Positions 46,208-56,610 of a stretch of 64,000 bases of DNA are shown here, piece after piece. The position numbers were made by a program, and so were the translations under genes. Below the pieces are notes generated by a model that was not told where the DNA came from, searched no databases, and was given only the letters and a program-made list of their open reading frames with translations. The DNA is taken from contig NZ_JH932292.1 of the NCBI RefSeq assembly GCF_000301035.1, positions 310,001 to 374,000 on the forward strand. Direction: 5' to 3'. Position 1 is the first letter of the stretch. Each line of letters begins with the position of its first letter. The stretch is from Facklamia hominis CCUG 36813 (GTDB lineage: Bacteria; Bacillota; Bacilli; Lactobacillales; Aerococcaceae).

Positions 46208-46885
46208 ACTAAAAAGGTCCTGCAATAAGCAAGAGCTAACGATTAAAATTTATAGACTCTAAAATTAATAGGGTTAATGGAAGAAATTTTATCTTCCGTC
46301 AACCCTCTACTTTTCTTCAAAAAAAGCACAGAAGTCCTTTATATTAAAAGTACCAAGTAAAAACATAACGAACTATCTTATACCTTGACTATTCCCTGGA
46401 GAAATGACCCTAATGTCGTGATTAACATTCCATCGTCAGAATTAGAACATGATCTTACCGCATTACCTGTTCACATACAGCCAATCAGTTTGTTATCTGA
46501 CCATGAAAAGCACCACTACCTTGTTAGATGGAATAACGGTCAAAGCCATTGCCATTGACTTCTATCTTACTCACATCCTCTTAATTCGAGAACTTTTCCA
46601 AAGGTCTTAAACGAATCATTCGGTCATTTAACAAGTATCTAGAGGCATAAAAATCACCTGTCACCACCCCCGATTAAGTAACTAACCCATCGAAGGGATT
46701 AACAACAAGATCAAGGTCCTTAAACGTATTGCCTATGGTTATCGCAATGATAATCGTTTCCGTCACCGTATTGTTCTAATAACGAGACTTTACTGTTTCT
46801 GGAAGAAACAAAGAAGGAACCAAGCAGGTTTTAGCTGCTTGGTTCCTAATATAAGTTCATTGATCCTATTTAATATATAACCAGA
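46208..46885 (+). mobile_element. ISL3-family relic, copy 2 (same internal deletion)
   Basis: It matches copy 1 from the left end (GGTCCTGCAATAAGC) through shared stretches (TTTGTTATCTGACCATGAAA, then CTCTTAATTCGAGAA). Its C-terminal coding part is PIEGINNKIKVLKRIAYGY. It carries the same deletion plus further losses. It ends in the hairpin AGGAACCAAGCAG/CTGCTTGGTTCCT (46815-46847). It lies 20 bases downstream of the last capsule gene, whose transcript runs the opposite way. Confidence 0.75.
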
Positions 46886-46905
46886 CTGACTAAAAGCACC
46901 AAACT

Positions 46906-47934
46906 CTACACACAATGTCTTAATTCATTAAGAATAGTAGTTATTTCCTCATCAGTTTTTTCTTCTTCGAAAGGAAGTGTGATTAACTTGCCCATTAAAA
47001 TTTCAGAAGACTTATAAAGCCAATCATCAGTCCCGTTTGCTGGTGTAAATGTTAATTCACCGAAAAATACTTTGCCATTAATTTCATATAGATCAACTCG
47101 CACATATAAAAAATCTTTTGAAAGTATCTGGGCTATGTTTAACATCAATTTTAAGTTCTTAGGAGGACTAGGAGTTACCGAATGATTATAATCATTTTTC
47201 ATAAGAATATTTAATTTATTCCAATTAGTGTCAAACCATGTTTCTAAATAGGGTAAATTGTTAGAGTTTCTATCAGAAATATATTCTACGACTAAGGGTC
47301 GACCATTAAAACAATGAATCTTATAGTCTACAACACTAGGGCCGTTCATATCTAAGAGTTTTTCACATAATATTTTTCTTTCAATTGGTAGGTATTGAAT
47401 TTCCATACCCGCATAACCAAAAGGTAAAGAATTCCATGAATCCATTAATTTTTTTAATTCATTAAAATTTATATCATTTTTATTATTGATAATCTTGTAT
47501 CTTGCTGATCCAGTAGTTGATTTAAAAATCATACTATTAGGAAGTTTCGAAAAATCAATATTTTCAAAGCTATCCCAACAACCATAAATAGGAACTAAAT
47601 AAGACTCTCCAATTTTTTTAGCAACATATTCTCTCACAAGAAATTTATCTGCACAAACAGTCTTTAAATCATCATAATCATTAAGCTTCAACCATTGAAT
47701 TTTTTCGTTAAACGTTTTTGGATTTTCAAGGGGATTTATATTTTCTCCTATCCTACATTTATACCATTCAATCAATTCATTTTCATAATTATCTTCCTTC
47801 AAATATCTATAATAATTTTCATATAAATATTCGTATGTATTAAAGTCTAAAACATTCAGTTTACTTAATAAATGTTTTAAAGTGCCAAATAAGCCTAATC
47901 TTCTTAAATAGTATTTAATCTTATATGTCTTCAT
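46906..47934 (-). CDS. TupA-like ATP-grasp protein
   Basis: 342 aa. The pattern NPKTFNEKIQWLK, CADKFLVREYV, PIYGCWDSFENIDF and the late FFGELTFTPANG (metal-site Glu) is that of the TupA-like ATP-grasp family found in polysaccharide loci. Such proteins are thought to attach amino acids or similar groups, or to act as glycosyltransferase-associated modifiers. It is the last gene of the capsule operon; its ATG overlaps the wzx stop by one base (TAATG). Confidence 0.8.
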   Translation of the reverse strand: MKTYKIKYYLRRLGLFGTLKHLLSKLNVLDFNTYEYLYENYYRYLKEDNYENELIEWYKCRIGENINPLENPKTFNEKIQWLKLNDYDDLKTVCADKFLVREYVAKKIGESYLVPIYGCWDSFENIDFSKLPNSMIFKSTTGSARYKIINNKNDINFNELKKLMDSWNSLPFGYAGMEIQYLPIERKILCEKLLDMNGPSVVDYKIHCFNGRPLVVEYISDRNSNNLPYLETWFDTNWNKLNILMKNDYNHSVTPSPPKNLKLMLNIAQILSKDFLYVRVDLYEINGKVFFGELTFTPANGTDDWLYKSSEILMGKLITLPFEEEKTDEEITTILNELRHCV

Positions 47935-49445
47935 TAACTTCTCCTTTTAAAAATACTAAATTTAATGAACTCTATACTTACCATAACTATATTTCTATAA
48001 AATAAAATTATTATAAAAAAGCTAATAAACGAATATATAATAAATACCTTCAACGCACTTAAAAACCATATAAAATAAGAACTATATTGAATTTTAAGAA
48101 AACTACTAATGCAAATGACATTAAAAAGAATAATACATACCATTAATAAAATCTTTTTTAAACTAGAAAAAACATTTGTATTTAGAATATTTTTATTTGA
48201 ATAGAAAACAAATTCTGTTGTTCTAAATAACATTGCAACTATTGTCCCAATAGTGACACCTATGATTCCCCAATATTTAACTGAGATAACAGAAATAAAA
48301 ATATTAAGTATGCACTCTATCCATGCACCCACTCTTGTTTCTTTAAACCTTCCTGCAGCGTAAACAATTGTTAGATAAGGTAATCTTATTGCCCAGATAA
48401 GCTCACTCATAACTAATAATATACAAAATAGTGGACGTATATAATTAGCATCATTAAAATTTTTTGTATAAAGTGTTATGAAAGGAATAATTAATGCAAA
48501 AGTACATGAGAAGAAGATTGCACACATAAGAAAATAAAACAATTCATATGCTTCAAATTTTCTACGTAAGTTGTTCATTTCATGTTTACTGATCATATCT
48601 CCAAAAGAAGCATCGATTCCATTTGTGAAAGATGTAATCAAAGCTTTTATACCTTTTACTACAATCATATGAACTGAATAAACTGAAACCTCACTTAATG
48701 AACTGAAAATTGTTAGAATAGTTATATCTGTATTTGTATGAATAACATAAGCAATATGTTGAGCTAACCCATCCCATTTATTTGAGAGATTATAATCTTT
48801 ATTAGCATTTTTTAAACTTATGTCATATTTCTTTTTTACATAAGTCCACTGTATGATTGGCCGCAACAGAAAAATCAAGCTCAACACAAGCCTAAACATG
48901 TGTATAGAAATATTAAATTGCGAAATAACTAAAGAAAATGTTATAGCGAGAATATAAGTAATTATTTGAATTGATGAAATCACATATGATTCTTGATTTG
49001 CTTGAAGAAAAATAGAATATACCATTCCAAAGAAATATTCAGCAAAAATACTAATGGCTATAATTACGATTAAAGAAGATATATAAAACCTATTCATATC
49101 TCCAACAATAATTCTTGGATAAACAAAAAAAAGTATTAATATATATACTAGAAAAATATATGCAATTCTTTTAAAAAAAACTTCTGTAGAATATAATATG
49201 TCTTCAATTTCCGACTTATTATGATTAGATAATGGTTTGTATAAAATAGATTTCACTACCGGTCCAACACCAGACTCTAAAAGTGAAATATATGATAAAA
49301 ATTGAGTTATAGAGGATATTAATCCATTAACATTAGAACCATATTTCTGAATTACTATCTTAGGAAGTATAAATCCATATGCAAAAATAAAGATTTGCAA
49401 AAATAGATTTGCGATAATATTAAAAACAGCTTTTTTACTCCTCAT
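47934..49445 (-). CDS. wzx: Wzx-type polysaccharide flippase
   Basis: 503 aa with about 12-14 membrane helices spread over the whole length and conserved features of the MOP/PST superfamily (FGFILPKIVIQKYGSNVNGL at the start, GVGPVVKS near residue 60). It would flip lipid-linked repeat units across the membrane. It lies between wzy and the TupA-like gene with almost no spacing. Confidence 0.9.
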   Translation of the reverse strand: MRSKKAVFNIIANLFLQIFIFAYGFILPKIVIQKYGSNVNGLISSITQFLSYISLLESGVGPVVKSILYKPLSNHNKSEIEDILYSTEVFFKRIAYIFLVYILILFFVYPRIIVGDMNRFYISSLIVIIAISIFAEYFFGMVYSIFLQANQESYVISSIQIITYILAITFSLVISQFNISIHMFRLVLSLIFLLRPIIQWTYVKKKYDISLKNANKDYNLSNKWDGLAQHIAYVIHTNTDITILTIFSSLSEVSVYSVHMIVVKGIKALITSFTNGIDASFGDMISKHEMNNLRRKFEAYELFYFLMCAIFFSCTFALIIPFITLYTKNFNDANYIRPLFCILLVMSELIWAIRLPYLTIVYAAGRFKETRVGAWIECILNIFISVISVKYWGIIGVTIGTIVAMLFRTTEFVFYSNKNILNTNVFSSLKKILLMVCIILFNVICISSFLKIQYSSYFIWFLSALKVFIIYSFISFFIIILFYRNIVMVSIEFIKFSIFKRRS

Positions 49446-49457
49446 TTAACGACCCTT

Positions 49458-50642
49458 TCAATTTTTATTATATTCAATAATAAACATTAATGAGAAAATA
49501 ATAGGTAATAGTAGAAATTCTTTAGTATAAACCGGCTCAACCATAAACAGTAATTGGCATGCAATTACATACCCAAACAAAATATCTACTATCTTACTTG
49601 ACTTCATATTAATAGAGTTAATTAATGGATACACTATCAAAAGCATTAGATTAAGCAAACCAAAAATCCCTCTTTGAAAAAAAGTGTCTAAAAAATAATT
49701 ATGGGATCCATAAAAATTTCCAATTAACCTAGCAGATTTTAAGTCATCAATATACCCGTAACCAGTAATTGGTTCCTTTAATATCAAGTTAACAATGTTT
49801 GACCATAGAATAGTTCTTCCACTAAAATTATTTTCCTTACCAAAAACGCTAGGAATAAAACTCATTATATCTGGTGAAATAATCAAAAACAAATTTAAAA
49901 AGAATATAAATATAATAGAAATAAAATAAACTAAATATCCCTTAAAAAAGTTATTATTAATAATACATACATTCCATAATAGGATAAACAAACAGATAAT
50001 TAAAGCGGTAGCTGTGAAATATATATTTAATGCTTGATAAACTATTCCAAAAAAGAATATCGCACTTGATATTGAAAATATCTTATTATTTTTATAATCT
50101 AATATAGAGGAACAACACATTCCCGGTAATATATACTTAATAGTAGAATTTACATTTTCATATAAAAAGAAAGGGAAAGATTTATCAATTGTTAAATCTG
50201 GAATTCCATTTGGAAATTTAAAGAAGTAATAAATATTCAAAATAAAAAACAATAAAGTAATGTCCCTAATAACAATCAAAAAAATGCTAGATTTATTATC
50301 ATTTTTTAAGATAACAGATAATGTAAAACATATTGCTATAATTATAATTGAATGGATAATAACATCACTAATTTGACCCTTGTTATAAACAGTTGATAGT
50401 ATTAAAAATATATTAAATAAAATAATAAAGAAGATAGATATACTAAATTTCTTCTTATTAAATATAAAATGAGCTAAAATAAATAAATAAGATATAATTT
50501 TAATGATAGTTATTATACTATCAGATAATATTATACTTATACCAGGTGGCATTAAAAAGTATAAAAACATTAAAAAATAAAACCCATAAAGAGCTATACT
50601 ATGAAAGTTTATTTTTATTGATTCAAGTCTATTAATAATCAT
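49458..50642 (-). CDS. wzy: Wzy-type polysaccharide polymerase
   Basis: About 394 aa with 10-11 membrane helices and an O-antigen-ligase/polymerase-like loop (FSGRTILW, then GYGYIDD, then GSHNYFLDTFFQRGI). These loop motifs carry the Arg, Gly and His residues typical of Wzy/WaaL proteins. It would link repeat units outside the membrane. ATG 50642 is preferred over GTG 50654 because GGGG sits before it. Confidence 0.85.
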   Translation of the reverse strand: MIINRLESIKINFHSIALYGFYFLMFLYFLMPPGISIILSDSIITIIKIISYLFILAHFIFNKKKFSISIFFIILFNIFLILSTVYNKGQISDVIIHSIIIIAICFTLSVILKNDNKSSIFLIVIRDITLLFFILNIYYFFKFPNGIPDLTIDKSFPFFLYENVNSTIKYILPGMCCSSILDYKNNKIFSISSAIFFFGIVYQALNIYFTATALIICLFILLWNVCIINNNFFKGYLVYFISIIFIFFLNLFLIISPDIMSFIPSVFGKENNFSGRTILWSNIVNLILKEPITGYGYIDDLKSARLIGNFYGSHNYFLDTFFQRGIFGLLNLMLLIVYPLINSINMKSSKIVDILFGYVIACQLLFMVEPVYTKEFLLLPIIFSLMFIIEYNKN

Positions 50643-50671
50643 TACACACCCCACTTAAAACCAATGTAAGG

Positions 50672-51739
50672 TTAAACCCGTCTATTTTTAATTGAAGATA
50701 AAAAATCATAAATTCTATATACATAAAAATAAAGATTAACATAATTTGACTTTATAAAATAATGTAATACTCTAAGCCTTTTTGGCAATAATTTACAGTT
50801 AACATTATTAATAGCATTTCTATATATTTCTTTATTAATTAAAGTTATTAATGAACTAGATCTATCACTAATTTTCAATTTATTTCGTTTGTTAAAGAAA
50901 TTATGATCAATATTCCACATGATAACTTGAATAATTCTTAAATTTAAAGCATTATAATACGAGTTATCTTTATTAAACTTTTTTATAAATAAATAATATT
51001 CTGAAAGTAATTTTGAAAATTCAAATTCGCTATTCTTAATATATTTTTTACCTGAACTAATTGAAGACGCTGAAAGTCTATAGTTATAAAGAGACATGCC
51101 TAAATAATAGATTTTAGTAACATATTCAGTAGAATTGAGCCAAAACACAGTATCTTGCGCCTTTATTAATCCTGGTTTAAATGTTAAAGAATTATTTATC
51201 AGTATTTCTTTCTTAATAACTTTACACCATGTTGTACCAGAGGATACAATTGAATTTGGACTTCCTCCATTATAATATTGAGAAATCATCTTCTTCTGGA
51301 AAAAGTTTTTTTCTTTGGAAATATACCTGTCTGATTCAATAGGTAATATTTTACATTCAAATTTTCTGTTTGAATTATAAAACCCTTTATAATCAAATAT
51401 AAGCATATCAAAACTATTCTTTTCAATACATTTTAATATTGATTCAACAAAATTATTTTCAACAAAATCATCACCATCAACAAATGTAATCCAATTTCCG
51501 GTAGCAGCTGTTATACCAGTATTCCTTGCTTCTGATACACCCAGATTTTTTTGATGAATAACTTTAATGAAAGGAAAATGAGAATATTCATTACATATAT
51601 TCTTAGAATTATCAGTACTCCCATCATTTACAAGAATAAGCTCAAAATTTTTGTTTGACTGATTTAAAAAAGAATCTAAGCATATATTTAGATATTTTTC
51701 AACATTATATATTGCTATAACAATACTCAACTTTACCAT
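50672..51739 (-). CDS. family 2 glycosyltransferase
   Basis: 355 aa. The GT-A core begins KLSIVIAIYNVEKYL and has LVNDGSTDNS and the metal-binding DGDD in WITFVDGDDFVE. It adds a sugar to the lipid-linked unit; donor and linkage cannot be read. Its ATG overlaps the capA stop by one base. It is the only recognisable classical glycosyltransferase in the locus besides the initiating enzyme, suggesting a short repeat unit. Confidence 0.9.
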   Translation of the reverse strand: MVKLSIVIAIYNVEKYLNICLDSFLNQSNKNFELILVNDGSTDNSKNICNEYSHFPFIKVIHQKNLGVSEARNTGITAATGNWITFVDGDDFVENNFVESILKCIEKNSFDMLIFDYKGFYNSNRKFECKILPIESDRYISKEKNFFQKKMISQYYNGGSPNSIVSSGTTWCKVIKKEILINNSLTFKPGLIKAQDTVFWLNSTEYVTKIYYLGMSLYNYRLSASSISSGKKYIKNSEFEFSKLLSEYYLFIKKFNKDNSYYNALNLRIIQVIMWNIDHNFFNKRNKLKISDRSSSLITLINKEIYRNAINNVNCKLLPKRLRVLHYFIKSNYVNLYFYVYRIYDFLSSIKNRRV

Positions 51740-52905
51740 TATATCACATCCACTAATTTATATTCTTTTTTTATCATAAAGTTTTTACAATGACTATTTG
51801 TAAAAGTCTCATATATTTTCTTACAATCATTATATAATACATCTTTATCTTCATAGTCCTTATGATATAAGGTTGATGTATTGAATACTCGCTCTTCTCC
51901 TGATAAGTTAATTGTTTTAGCTATAGAAAATGAAAACTCCCAAACTTTAGCATCGTGTATATCAATATGTAAGACAATTGAATATAATGGTAAATTTTCA
52001 TGCAAAAGATATACAGTATCAGGAGATATAAAATAATTTCCCAATGAATATGCTGCAAAAAAAGATTTATCAAACTCAATTTTTTGAACAACATGCGGAT
52101 GATTACCTATGATAATATTTACCCCTAACTTTTTCATTCTAGATACAAGTTCTTTTGTATAATTCCCTGGAAACAAATTAAACTGACCGCCAGAATGCAT
52201 TAGTAAAATAATAATATCTGTTTGACTCTTTAATCTTTCCATATCGTCTAATAAACTCTGGTTCAAATTCTCAAGTTTTCTTTCATCCACTCTTACCTTA
52301 TTATACGGTCTACCAAACGCCTTTAAGAGTTTGACTCTATTTTCTGCGGATAATAGTTTTTCTTTCATTTTTGAATAAAAATCATCTCTACTACTATCGA
52401 CCCACAATGGTTGCTCAAAATAATTAACTAAATACTCCTCATTTTTATTCAACTTAACTTTATTAATACTATAATTAGTTCCATAAGTATAAGAAAGTAA
52501 GCCTATTTTTATATTATTTAGAGAAATAATTTTAAATCTATCTTTTGTTTTATCGTTATTTGTACCAATATAGTCTATATCATTTTTTTTCAAAATATTA
52601 ATTGTTCTTTTTAACCCTTGTACTCCTCTATCTAACGCATGATTATTAGCTGTAGATAATAAGTTAAACCCTGCCTTTTTCAATTCTACAGCAAAAGAAT
52701 CGGGAGTATTATATGAATATAAATCGTTAGAATATTTAGCATTTTTTCCAGCAAAAACAGTCTCTAAATTACCAACTAAGTAGTCTGTCTTACCAAAAAT
52801 ATTGGTTTCTGATAAATACTTATCAAAATTATATCTCTGATTATTTTTTGACTTTTTCAAAGTTGGTAATTCACACATTATATCTCCGGTAAAACTAATT
52901 CTCAA
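51739..52905 (-). CDS. CapA-family metallophosphatase-like capsule protein
   Basis: 388 aa of the PGA_cap/CapA family. The motifs GDIM at the start, VGNLETVF, STANNHALDRG and IIGNHPHVVQ are the metallophosphatase-type metal ligands. CapA proteins take part in poly-gamma-glutamate capsule formation, and relatives occur in polysaccharide loci. No signal peptide is visible, so it is probably cytoplasmic. It sits just downstream of the ATP-grasp remnant and shares the operon with GT2. Confidence 0.88.
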   Translation of the reverse strand: MRISFTGDIMCELPTLKKSKNNQRYNFDKYLSETNIFGKTDYLVGNLETVFAGKNAKYSNDLYSYNTPDSFAVELKKAGFNLLSTANNHALDRGVQGLKRTINILKKNDIDYIGTNNDKTKDRFKIISLNNIKIGLLSYTYGTNYSINKVKLNKNEEYLVNYFEQPLWVDSSRDDFYSKMKEKLLSAENRVKLLKAFGRPYNKVRVDERKLENLNQSLLDDMERLKSQTDIIILLMHSGGQFNLFPGNYTKELVSRMKKLGVNIIIGNHPHVVQKIEFDKSFFAAYSLGNYFISPDTVYLLHENLPLYSIVLHIDIHDAKVWEFSFSIAKTINLSGEERVFNTSTLYHKDYEDKDVLYNDCKKIYETFTNSHCKNFMIKKEYKLVDVI

Positions 52906-52920
52906 TTTCTATCACCTATA

Positions 52921-53130
52921 AATTATTTAGAGCTTCTTTCAATTGTAGCCATCTATCTTCTTGAGTAGGCATCTGGTAATGTCAGGATCAGAGGCACAAT
53001 TTACCTCTATAATTGAAATGCTTCCATTATCTAAAATTGCAACATACCAACCTACATATCTAACATTATTTTTAATATTTTCAGCATCAGTAACAACTTC
53101 AATTACCTCATACAATAAGGTAATCTAAAG
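52921..53130 (-). pseudogene. remnant of an ATP-grasp gene C-terminus (frameshifted)
   Basis: The minus strand reads VRYVGWYVAILDNGSISII and EVNCASDPDI, then continues in another frame as QMPTQEDRWLQLKEAL. This closely parallels the C-terminus of the intact ATP-grasp protein next upstream (VRYVGWDIAL, EGNCASDPDIVQMPDQ). One frameshift near 52979 separates the two parts, and the N-terminal two thirds is missing. Confidence 0.85.
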
Positions 53131-53317
53131 TCTAGAAATTTTTATTACTAATTGAATATTATTTAGAGATATTATTACTTTTATCAATTTCTAATGAATT
53201 ATTTTCTCTCAAAGAAATAAACATCATCGAACTTCTCGTAGTAGTTAATTTCGTGTTTAAGATATATTTCATCTTGCATGAATTCAGAAATAAGAATTAA
53301 TATCATCTAGTCACCAA

Positions 53318-54352
53318 CTAATCTAACTTATCTAGTACTCTTTTATATTCCGGCCACTTTCCAATCTGATCAGGCATCTGAACAATATCTGGATCAGAGG
53401 CACAGTTGCCTTCAATAATACAAATTTTTGAATCTTGACTTAATGCTATATCCCAACCAACATACCTAACTTCACTATTAATAAGAGCCGCTTCCTTAAC
53501 GACATCTAATATTTTATTCCACATAGGAATTTTAAAACCGATGATTTGCTTTTTAGAATAGGGATGAAATAGAAATTTTCTATTCATCTTATCTATAGCA
53601 ACACTATAAACAACCCCAGAATCGACATCAATATTAGCTGCCAGTCCACCAAAATGGAAATTATCTGTAATTCCCTTTCCATTACCAGTCCTTAAAACTG
53701 CACTCATTACATTAACAGTATCCTTGTTTCTAATCGTTACCACTCTAAGTGTATTAACTGAAAAAGGATTAAACTCTGCTAACTCAGGATGTTGGATAAT
53801 CTTTTCTTCCAATATACATTGATTGGATTTTAAGACATTAAATGTTTCGGATGTTTCATAATCATTAGATTCAAGAGTGCCAATACCTTTGCCACCACTA
53901 CCGATTTTTGCTTTGTATAAAATATTATTATGAGTGGAAACAAAGTTTAGATAGTCATCATAAGAAGATTTGGCAACATCAAGCCAGTCTCTTCCTAAGA
54001 ATTCGGAGTATTTTTGATTAAATAAGGATTTATCATCAAAAGTCTTATTTTCGATAGCGCCGTTACATTTTTTAATAATATGTATCCATTTTTTCCCAAC
54101 GATAAATGTTTTTCGGTCATTTGCTTTTCTTTTATAGAAATTATATTGAAAATAATCATTTATACCTGAACCATATCTAAAAATACAATATACAAAATCA
54201 CATATGATAAAAAATTTTTGAAAAGCACTATAATTCTTAGGAATAAAGTATTCCATTAAAACAGCTATTTTTTTAATTCGATTTTTAAAATAATCCAGAC
54301 CAGTATCATTTTTATAACTAGTCAATTCTATAAATTCATTTGAAATTGTCAT
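53318..54352 (-). CDS. sugar-transfer-associated ATP-grasp protein
   Basis: 344 aa. The ATP-grasp features are KAKIGSGGKGIG (phosphate loop, ~150), NQCILEEKIIQHPEL, and the metal-binding end CIIEGNCASDPDI. This is the sugar-transfer-associated ATP-grasp family, common in capsule loci. It may couple an amino acid or acyl group to a sugar. GAAGG precedes the ATG. A decayed paralogue of its C-terminus lies downstream. Confidence 0.82.
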   Translation of the reverse strand: MTISNEFIELTSYKNDTGLDYFKNRIKKIAVLMEYFIPKNYSAFQKFFIICDFVYCIFRYGSGINDYFQYNFYKRKANDRKTFIVGKKWIHIIKKCNGAIENKTFDDKSLFNQKYSEFLGRDWLDVAKSSYDDYLNFVSTHNNILYKAKIGSGGKGIGTLESNDYETSETFNVLKSNQCILEEKIIQHPELAEFNPFSVNTLRVVTIRNKDTVNVMSAVLRTGNGKGITDNFHFGGLAANIDVDSGVVYSVAIDKMNRKFLFHPYSKKQIIGFKIPMWNKILDVVKEAALINSEVRYVGWDIALSQDSKICIIEGNCASDPDIVQMPDQIGKWPEYKRVLDKLD

Positions 54353-54370
54353 AATTACCTTCTCTATATT

Positions 54371-55366
54371 CTATTTTTTTAAGAGTGTTCCAATATTCTT
54401 TTCGCGTGCCAATTCATAAATTTTATAGGATAACAATGAGTCAATAACAGATAGACCTACAGAATTAAAATAAATAAATTCCTTTTCATTTTCACGTCCC
54501 GGCTTTTTGCCTTCAATAATTTCATGCAAGTCGGCGTAAATGTTACTATCATCGATAATATTATTCACATACATTTGTGATAATGTTTGTGTCCGATGTT
54601 TAACGGCTTCCCAAGAATCACAAACGATTTTAGTTGCTTTTAAGGCAACCTCATCTTCATCTTCTCTTCCACCCACATGTATATATAGCATACCATCTTC
54701 TATCCAGTCTGCTTTTAGAACTGGATCTTGAGAACTAATCGCTGTAACTATAATGTTAGAAGCTTCAATTGCCTTTTGATAATCGTCTTTACAATCAATA
54801 AAATTAACAGTTGGATAGTCTTTTTCTAATTCATTAATAAGAGCCGAGGTGTCTTCAATATCTCTAGCAGAAAACTTACATGTATTGATATTAGGAAAAG
54901 TATTCATTAATAAAAGAAAATGAGATTTTGCTTCTTCCCCTGCCCCTATAAATCCAATCGTTTTAGTATTAGCACTAGCCAAATATCTAGCAGCTAAAGA
55001 GCCAACAGCAGCGGTTCTAAGACTTGTAGTTATTGAGGAATTCATCATACATAGAAGTTTACCAGTAACCGTCTCGGATAAAAATGAAAAGCCTTCTACG
55101 TTCTTTATCCCTTTACTACGATTCGATGGAAATACTGAAACCCATTTTGTTCCATAGATATTTTTAGGAGTAATCGAAGCAGGCATACAATTTATTCTAT
55201 TTTGATTTTTTTTATCAAAAATCAAGCTAATTTTGTCTGGCATCAGTGCCTGACCATGATAATAATGCTCTAACGCTTCAACAACAACGTCTTCAACCAT
55301 TGAATAGTTATCCCCAATAAGAAAATCAACATCCTCTTCTGAAAGATATAGAAAATCATTCTCCAT
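54371..55366 (-). CDS. ornithine cyclodeaminase/SbnB-like NAD(P)-dependent enzyme
   Basis: 331 aa from ATG 55366, which follows AAGGAG by 7 bases; the frame is open to 55408 but that part overlaps the upstream gene. The Rossmann motif TIGFIGAGEEAKSHF, the SSITTSLRTAAVGSLAARYL segment and the C-terminal FNSVGLSVID are typical of the ornithine cyclodeaminase/mu-crystallin family. Members include SbnB, which releases L-2,3-diaminopropionate from an N-(amino)citryl precursor. SbnA is not in the window, so the exact reaction is unknown. It is surrounded by ATP-grasp ligase genes. Confidence 0.82.
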   Translation of the reverse strand: MENDFLYLSEEDVDFLIGDNYSMVEDVVVEALEHYYHGQALMPDKISLIFDKKNQNRINCMPASITPKNIYGTKWVSVFPSNRSKGIKNVEGFSFLSETVTGKLLCMMNSSITTSLRTAAVGSLAARYLASANTKTIGFIGAGEEAKSHFLLLMNTFPNINTCKFSARDIEDTSALINELEKDYPTVNFIDCKDDYQKAIEASNIIVTAISSQDPVLKADWIEDGMLYIHVGGREDEDEVALKATKIVCDSWEAVKHRTQTLSQMYVNNIIDDSNIYADLHEIIEGKKPGRENEKEFIYFNSVGLSVIDSLLSYKIYELAREKNIGTLLKK

Positions 55367-56600
55367 GGTTGTACTCCTTCCATATGGTAAATATTTGATT
55401 TTTATCATTATTATCTGAAACTACTTTAACTATATTAAGAAAATTTGTTATAGAATTTTTTATTTCTTGTTGATTCAATCCTATAATATGCAAATATCCA
55501 AATACCTGACTAGTAGTACCTGACTGATAAACAGTTGTACCAATTGGTAGGGATTGAACAAATTTATAAATCCCTTCTACTTCCAATCCCTTATCTAATC
55601 CTATTATTTCTTTAATTGTCCCTGGATTAATTTGAATTGGAAGAATTGCATAGATAAATTGTCTATTCTTAGCAGAATTATATTTTGTTTTAAATTCATT
55701 TAATGGATTACCAATTGACTGGTTGATTAATAAATGCATTTGATTAATATCATAGTAAAATTCAACCGGATAGTAGGTTAAAGATCCACCGTATCTAAAT
55801 CCTACCTCATTAAAAATAAAATCTTGTTCATGATAAAATGATTCAATCCATATAGGACCATTTAAAATTTTTTCATCATTGATTAGACTCACTACCTTAT
55901 CATGAACTTTATCCAAGTATTCCTGTTCATGTGTAGAAGGGAATAATTGCAAGGCCATAATTGGAGGGCCATTATCAATTATTTTTTTGGATTTCTTATC
56001 AGACATTCCACTATAGAACACTTCTCCATCAATAATGGTAATATGAATAATGACGCTATCTGAAGGGATATACTCCTCGATAAGCACCTTACCCTTATTT
56101 GAAAAAGATATTGCTTTGTCATAGGAAATTTCCAACTCATCCCTATTTCGACATATTGAAACGCCTTGTGATCCATTACTATCAGTTGGCTTCACTACAA
56201 CTGGGAATGTAATATTATCATTAATATCAAAAGTTTTGGCCACTCGAATACCATGCTTTTGGCATTTTTCCTTAAAAATATCTTTGTTAGTGCACATTTT
56301 CCATTGCTCTAAAGTTGCGAAATAAGGCAAATTTAATTTTTCCGTTAATTTAATGGCGATTGGAATATTTACTTCACTCGCACCAGCATATATTCCGTCA
56401 ATTTCTTTTTCTTTACAAAGCTTATAAACCGAGTCAAAATCCGTTGTACTCATCATATATGACTCATCAGCAATCGTTTTAACGATTGCTTTTTCTGCAG
56501 GTTGAATATCAATAGCAATTAAATACAATCCAATTGATTTAGCATATAATGCAGCATCGTAAAAATAACCTGATGCTCCTAAGAATAATATTTTCTTCAT
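55356..56600 (-). CDS. ATP-grasp ligase (carboxylate-amine ligase type)
   Basis: 414 aa. An N-terminal Rossmann-like preATP-grasp part (ILFLGASGYFYDAALYA) precedes the ATP-grasp core with VVKPTDSNGSQGVS, VLIEEYIPSDS and the metal-site FNEVGFRYGG. It would form an amide or peptide-like bond from a carboxylate and an amine using ATP. GGAGAA precedes the ATG. It overlaps the SbnB-like gene by 11 bases and lies 10 bases after another ATP-grasp gene. Confidence 0.87.
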   Translation of the reverse strand: MKKILFLGASGYFYDAALYAKSIGLYLIAIDIQPAEKAIVKTIADESYMMSTTDFDSVYKLCKEKEIDGIYAGASEVNIPIAIKLTEKLNLPYFATLEQWKMCTNKDIFKEKCQKHGIRVAKTFDINDNITFPVVVKPTDSNGSQGVSICRNRDELEISYDKAISFSNKGKVLIEEYIPSDSVIIHITIIDGEVFYSGMSDKKSKKIIDNGPPIMALQLFPSTHEQEYLDKVHDKVVSLINDEKILNGPIWIESFYHEQDFIFNEVGFRYGGSLTYYPVEFYYDINQMHLLINQSIGNPLNEFKTKYNSAKNRQFIYAILPIQINPGTIKEIIGLDKGLEVEGIYKFVQSLPIGTTVYQSGTTSQVFGYLHIIGLNQQEIKNSITNFLNIVKVVSDNNDKNQIFTIWKEYNHGE

Positions 56601-56610
56601 TTAAATTCTC

